From contig CM060194.1 in NCBI GenBank assembly GCA_030549335.1, positions 66,500,077 to 66,564,076 on the forward strand: a stretch of 64,000 nucleotides of DNA, given 5' to 3'. Under the pieces are notes generated by a model that searched no databases, was not told where the DNA came from, and saw nothing but the letters and a program-made list of their open reading frames with translations. Source of the DNA: Pontederia crassipes (lineage: Eukaryota; Streptophyta; Magnoliopsida; Commelinales; Pontederiaceae). The translations under genes and the position numbers were made by a program. This document shows positions 59,201 to 64,000 of the stretch, one piece after another. Position 1 is the stretch's first letter. Every line of letters starts with the position of its first letter.

Positions 59201-61700
59201 AAGATAAATAGATCGTGATCCCTATAAAATTTTGGAAATTGTTCGTGAGGGATTTGGACGTCTCGGTTTTCAAAAAGTAGAAAATTGTTCGTCCAAATTT
59301 TGGTAACGTTTAAAAATTAGAATGGCATTTTTTAAGTTTTACGTGAATAATTAAAGTGATAAATTAATTAAGTGTATTTGGATGAAGTGAAACTTAATGA
59401 TAAAATTAAAAAAATTAATACGATAGATTAATTTTTTAATGAAATATAAGGATTATAAATATAAAATATATTTTTATTAATAAATATAAATATAAATTAT
59501 ATTATTTTTATTTTTTTCCTAAAATGATGAATAATAAATAATATTTAATTTATAATTTTATAATAAACATATTATATTTACTAAAGAAATTATTCTTTAT
59601 TTAATATAAAATTTATGTGGTAGATTAATAAAACTGGGTAGATAGTAAATGCATACTTCAAAACATATAAGACTTAATGGTGCTAGATATTTGAGGTACC
59701 ATATAATTATTTGAAAAGTTCGGGGGAGGTAAAGGTTGTAAGTACCACTTTTTTCTGGTTCGCATAAAATTTTTACGGGGTAAAAATTGAGTTATCCCAA
59801 CTTCTCCATCTTTTTTTTTGTATTTACCACCATATATTCTGATAAGATAAAAAAAATTAAATTCTCTATTATTTGACTAATCTATTTTACATGCAGAAAA
59901 TTTTGTGACTTGTCCATCTTTAATTACAATGGTTTTGTGTGACCTAATCCTAATGAACTGGATGTTGCAGCGGAGCTCTTCAATACATTAACAAAATTTG
60001 AGGCCTGCCTGGAGAAGCCCAGAGAACAATCACAAATTCGATGGCCCAGAATCACTAAAACAATTACAAATTTAATCAAATTTGAAGACTTGAATAACAA
60101 GAGTTCACTTGTGGTGTAGACCTAATATTCTAATATACTCTTTTTTAAATGACTCAATTTGATCATAGAAAATATATATTTTAAAATAATCTATATCTGT
60201 GAATTTGTTCATAAAAATATTTATAATAAGCAATTTAGAGTGTCTTGGGAATCTGGTGGGGAGTAGGGATGTGGACTGAAATATGGTACTTCCTAAATCC
60301 TAATGGTGGCATCCATGATACCTCTGTTCAATTGAAATTGCGTTAAAAATACTTCTAGTCGTAAGTATATATAATGATTAAATTATATTGATATCGATTA
60401 TGGAAATATTGGATTTATTTGTTCTGTATTTACACTGTTTTGTGTCGCATGCATAAAAACATACGTAGAAAACGTTGATGAACTTTATATGAATTACAAT
60501 TGAATTTATGTTAACAACAGAATTTACCAAAAGTAATGACATCTCAATCATCATTAATGCAGTAAAATAGTAACTGAATTCAGAATGGTAGTATTATTGC
60601 TGTATTGCATATGTAACCCAATTTTGAATAATAAGATATAATCCATTTAATTTTCTGTGATACGTTGGATAAGCATTATTTAATATTATTATTAAGTTAA
60701 AATGTCACTAAAGTCGGTGCTGGGAAAAAAGAGGCTAAAAGAACTGCATTGAAAATTAATGTTTCTTTAAGCCTAATAAAACATATTCAAGAAGAGTTGG
60801 AGGATGTTTTTTAGTCTTTACCAATGGAACAATAATGTTCTACTCTTTTGGTGCTTTAATACTAGTTCATTATAATCAATATGAGTTCAAAACATTATTG
60901 ACATCTATATTAAAAAAAATCCTTAGTTTTTCATTTGATGAATTAGACAGGTTATTAGCGGTCCTGAAGGAAAGTGTTAAATTATAAATACTAAAAATTG
61001 TAGCACATTATTAATAAAAAAATTTCCCTATTCAAATTATAAAATATATAAATACTATTCTTTCACTTAAGCTTTTAGAAAAAAAAACGGTAACACATTT
61101 GACTTTACATTTTTTGATATAAATTTACTTTTCATGGTTGCAATATTTTGAGCGTACGCGAATTTTATTTTCGAGAGTCGCAGATATTCTCCAAAATATT
61201 GTGACATCTATCTGTTCTTATTTTATTCATCCACAAAAAAAAAAAAAAAGAAAGCAAAACAAAAAGTCATCTCAATTATAGTGAAAAATCGGCATATTTT
61301 TCCCTACCTTATCCTTCTAAACATATTTTTGCCCCCAGATTATCTTCGTGTTCTTGGTTAACTTTTTCATTACACTCTTTTTTTTTCATCCATTTATCTT
61401 TTCTTATTCAAATAATACATTGCAAGTACCACTAATAATATGTGTTGTTATTTAACTCTGTGCTCATAAATTTTTTTATGAAATATTAAACCTAGTTCAT
61501 TTGAAATTCTTAAACCACATGAATTTATACACCGTTAACCATTTGGCAAAATATAAATTTGTTGTTAATAAAATATCACATTAATTAATTAAATTAAATT
61601 TAGTGGAGGATGGTAATCTGTGTTCTATAAGATGCGATTAACACGATCAATTACAAGATCTGTTAATAATTAAAAAATTTGACAACAAAATAATTACGAT
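56276..61700. other. Large spacer before CLPP2
   Basis: About 5.4 kb without a supported gene. 56300-59100 is moderately AT-rich with scattered 60-120-codon frames on both strands that match nothing and lack splice context. 59300-61700 is very AT-rich. No long repeat or retroelement domain was recognised. Confidence 0.5.
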
Positions 61701-61741
61701 GCGAGGAGCTTTTTACTCTTCTGCACTCTCCACCCAACTGA

Positions 61742-61749
61742 ACCCTAAC
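61742..61749 (+). promoter_or_regulatory. Telo-box-like AACCCTAA before CLPP2
   Basis: AACCCTAA lies 38-45 bases upstream of the CLPP2 ATG, probably in the 5' leader. Telo-box motifs near the start site are common in plant genes linked to translation and growth. Functional status inferred. Confidence 0.4.
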
Positions 61750-61786
61750 TCCGCGCTCGCCGGCGCCGCCCTCCCCCGCCGTCACG

Positions 61787-62611
61787 ATGTGGTCTTCCGG
61801 CCGCCTCGCCTTCCTCCGGGCGGCTTCTGCCTCCCCCGCCCTCTGCCGCCCCGGCTCCCTCGTCGGTAGCGCCGCCGCCGCTGCTGTGGAACCGACCCTC
61901 TCGCGCGCGTACGGCCTCGTCCCCGTGGTGATCGAGCATACTTCCCGCGGCGAGCGCGCCTACGACATATTCTCGCGCCTCCTTAAAGAGCGTATCGTGT
62001 GCATCAACGGCCCCATCTCCGACGACACCGCCGCCATCGTCGTCGCGCAGCTTCTGTTCCTCGAGTCTGAGAACCCTTCCAAGCCCGTCAACCTGTACAT
62101 CAACTCCCCAGGCGGTGCCGTCACCGCAGGCCTCGCCATCTATGATACCATGCAGTACATCCGCTCCCCAGTCTCCACCCTCTGCCTCGGGCAGGCCGCA
62201 TCCATGGGCTCTCTACTTCTCGCGGCTGGAGCCCCCGGAGAACGCCGGGCGCTCCCAAACTCTCGCGTCATGATTCACCAGCCATCTGGTGGCGCCTCAG
62301 GGCAGGCAGCGGACATCGCTATCCAGGCCAAGGAGATCCTGGCGGTGCGCGAGCGCCTCAATGGCATCTACGCAAAGCACACGGGGCAACCGCTGGACCG
62401 GATCGAGAGGTGCATGGACCGCGACATGTTCATGTCCCCCGAGGAGGCCAAGGAATTCGGCCTCGTGGACGAGGTCATCGAACATCGGCCCCTAAACTTG
62501 GTCAGCGACGCCATAGCAGACGCCGCCACTGCTGCGATGGGTGAGCCTCCTTCCTCAAATTCTGCAAGAGGCAGTGACGAGAGCAAGGTAGACGGTGAAG
62601 GTTCAACTTGA
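61787..62611 (+). CDS. CLPP2: Mitochondrial ATP-dependent Clp protease proteolytic subunit 2
   Basis: Serine protease subunit forming the tetradecameric ClpP barrel with ClpX in the mitochondrial matrix. Intact 274-aa frame. Residues 1-~40 are an Ala/Arg/Ser-rich presequence without acids ([20 protein letters not shown]), fitting mitochondrial import. The mature part starts near [20 protein letters not shown]. The catalytic triad is complete: Ser139 in GQAASMGS, His164 in MIHQPSGG, Asp213 in DRDMFMSP. The INSPGG oxyanion loop is at 105-110. The C-terminal ~35 residues are a Ser/Asp-rich extension. GC is very high compared with its surroundings, and the whole coding region is a single exon. 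Confidence 0.95.
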   Translation: MWSSGRLAFLRAASASPALCRPGSLVGSAAAAAVEPTLSRAYGLVPVVIEHTSRGERAYDIFSRLLKERIVCINGPISDDTAAIVVAQLLFLESENPSKPVNLYINSPGGAVTAGLAIYDTMQYIRSPVSTLCLGQAASMGSLLLAAGAPGERRALPNSRVMIHQPSGGASGQAADIAIQAKEILAVRERLNGIYAKHTGQPLDRIERCMDRDMFMSPEEAKEFGLVDEVIEHRPLNLVSDAIADAATAAMGEPPSSNSARGSDESKVDGEGST

Positions 62612-63034
62612 TTGTAAGGTTTCTTCTTCTTTGTTATCAGAAATGATAGGAAGAAATGGCCTTTTAATTTATTTGCCCAATGAACAAAGCAGGCTATAAT
62701 AGTGGACGCCAATAATTTCCATTGCAATTTTGTTTTCTGCTTCTATTACCGATTTCTAAACATAGAATTGAGCTAGAGACTGTTCAGAGTATAATTGCAC
62801 AATGTTGTGCTGTGATGATCGTATTAATATTTTTAAGCAGCTAGTTGCTTAGTTTATACCTCACTTTGGTTTTAGGTAGTTACAGTTTCCTCGGTAGCAT
62901 ATGCTACCTATTTAGTGAAGTTTCTTTCTTATAATCCGTAGATCCTTCACCATGGTTTAGTGGAAAAATGTAAATTCCTTGCTTAAATCATATAATGAAG
63001 ATGGATAAACAGATTTGAGCGAAATTTTTGGATA

Positions 63035-63930
63035 CTGGTCCTATTCAGCCTGGTTTTGGGATTAACATCAAGTGTATCTTAGATTTTTCTAATGTGTAGG
63101 CATGTATGAAATTGGTCAATTTTGTTGCAATGACTACGAAAGTTGAGAGATGCTTATATTACTGTTAGATTTTGTTCTTATTGCAAGTATGTAAAAATCA
63201 TAGACATCTTTGTGTAAGGGAAATAGTTTAGACACTGCATCAATTCGACCATAGTTAGTGCACTAGGTAGAAAGATATCTTAGAATCTGTTTCTCATTTC
63301 CAATTAATTTTGATTCTATCTCTTGGAACTGAAATCCATATCTTTGTAAGAGTCTGCTTTGTCTTATCATCCTATTCCTAATTATGCATGTTCCAATGTT
63401 CCAATGGCAAGTTGTTAATTTCATGTCTGTCAGCAGGCTCCTATTCCCTAATAACTGGACCTCTTCAGTCAGGTTTTGGGATTAAATAAAGTGTCTCTTA
63501 GATTTCTGATGTCTAGGCATGCATGAAATTAGTTCAATTTTGTTGCAATGACTATGAAAGTTGAGAGACACTGATTCTTATTGTATGTGAAAATCATAGA
63601 CATCTGTTGTGTAATGGAAATAGTTTAAACACTGCATCAGTTCGACCATAGTTAGTGCACTAGGTAGAAATATATCTTAGAATCTGATTTGCATTTCCAA
63701 TTAATTTTCATTCTATCTCTTCAAACCGAAATCATATCTTTGTAAGACTCTGATGTTACTGTTAGATGTTTTTTTCGTGAGTATGTGAAAAGCATAGACA
63801 TCTGTTGTGTAATGGAAATAGTTTAAACACTGCGTCATTTCGACCACAGTTAGTGCGCTAGGTAGAACAATATCTTAGAATCTGATTCTCATTTCCAAGT
63901 AATTTTGATTCTATCTCTTGGAACCTGTTA
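63035..63930. repeat. Tandem repeat downstream of CLPP2, three copies
   Basis: Copies at about 63035-63365, 63455-63750 and 63755-63925 (partial). Shared words are TTTTGTTGCAATGACTA, AAGTTGAGAGA, CATAGACATCT (63200, 63595, 63793), GAAATAGTTTA, TCGACCATAGTTAGTGCACT, ATCTTAGAATCTG and TTTTGATTCTATCTCTTGGA. Spacing is 395 then 198 bases, so the last unit is shortened. No coding frame. Ends just before a purine-rich tract at the window edge. Confidence 0.85.
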
Positions 63931-64000
63931 CGAAAAGAGGGAGAGAGAGATCGCACGAAATACAGAAGAATACGAAGAGGAAAAACGACGGCGGCCTTTT

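Noticed and set aside
62289-62727. Overlapping frames on both strands of CLPP2
   Set aside because: Shadows of a GC-rich coding exon; only the 274-codon frame has family motifs.

Overview
This window is nuclear DNA of a flowering plant, probably a monocot. The evidence is spliced genes with GT-AG introns, very AT-rich spacers, GC-rich first exons, and plant families (GEM-like GRAM protein, class II serine carboxypeptidase-like protein, mitochondrial CLPP2, U5 snRNP DIM1/YLS8, NRPB12). There is no bacterial or organellar gene order. The species cannot be fixed from the sequence. All gene models were built by hand from splice sites, phase and family conservation.

Layout. 1-2165: AT-rich spacer with one terminal-inverted-repeat (TIR) element. 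2166-3903 (-): NRPB12, three exons, with E2F-type sites upstream. 3.9-8.5 kb: AT-rich spacer with two copies of one repeat and a copia-like relic. 8564-9627 (-): GEM-like GRAM protein. 9.6-17.1 kb: spacer with LINE relics, a 1.2-kb long-TIR GC-rich element, and a captured polygalacturonase fragment. 17155-18492 (+): small G-patch protein. 21721-25367 (+): plastid-targeted membrane protein of unknown function. About 26.05-26.68 kb: a second long-TIR GC-cored element. 27500-29939 (-): DIM1/YLS8, with an apparent GC-AG intron. 30-39.3 kb: decayed, nested Ty3/gypsy DNA on both strands, ending at a relic last exon of a carboxypeptidase paralogue. 40144-44350 (+): the neighbouring ten-exon serine carboxypeptidase-like gene, with an apparent frameshift in a T10 tract. 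44882-47441 (-): TruA-type tRNA pseudouridine synthase. 47.5-51.3 kb: spacer. 51289-52970 and 54705-56275 (+): two tandem paralogous single-pass membrane proteins. 56.3-61.8 kb: spacer. 61787-62611 (+): single-exon CLPP2. 63.0-63.93 kb: tandem repeats.

The genes do not form a pathway. Most are housekeeping (RNA polymerase, splicing, tRNA modification, mitochondrial proteolysis), and several carry site II (TGGGCC/T) or telo-box-like motifs near the start. From memory and unverified, several families here have Arabidopsis members in two chromosome 5 blocks (around At5g08260-At5g08540 and At5g23140-At5g23210), so this may be a conserved syntenic block. I found no clearly new multi-gene system. 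The most unusual items are the two GC-cored long-TIR elements, the captured polygalacturonase fragment, the exon-like module antisense in the NRPB12 intron, the membrane-protein pair, and the carboxypeptidase locus being reshaped by transposons.
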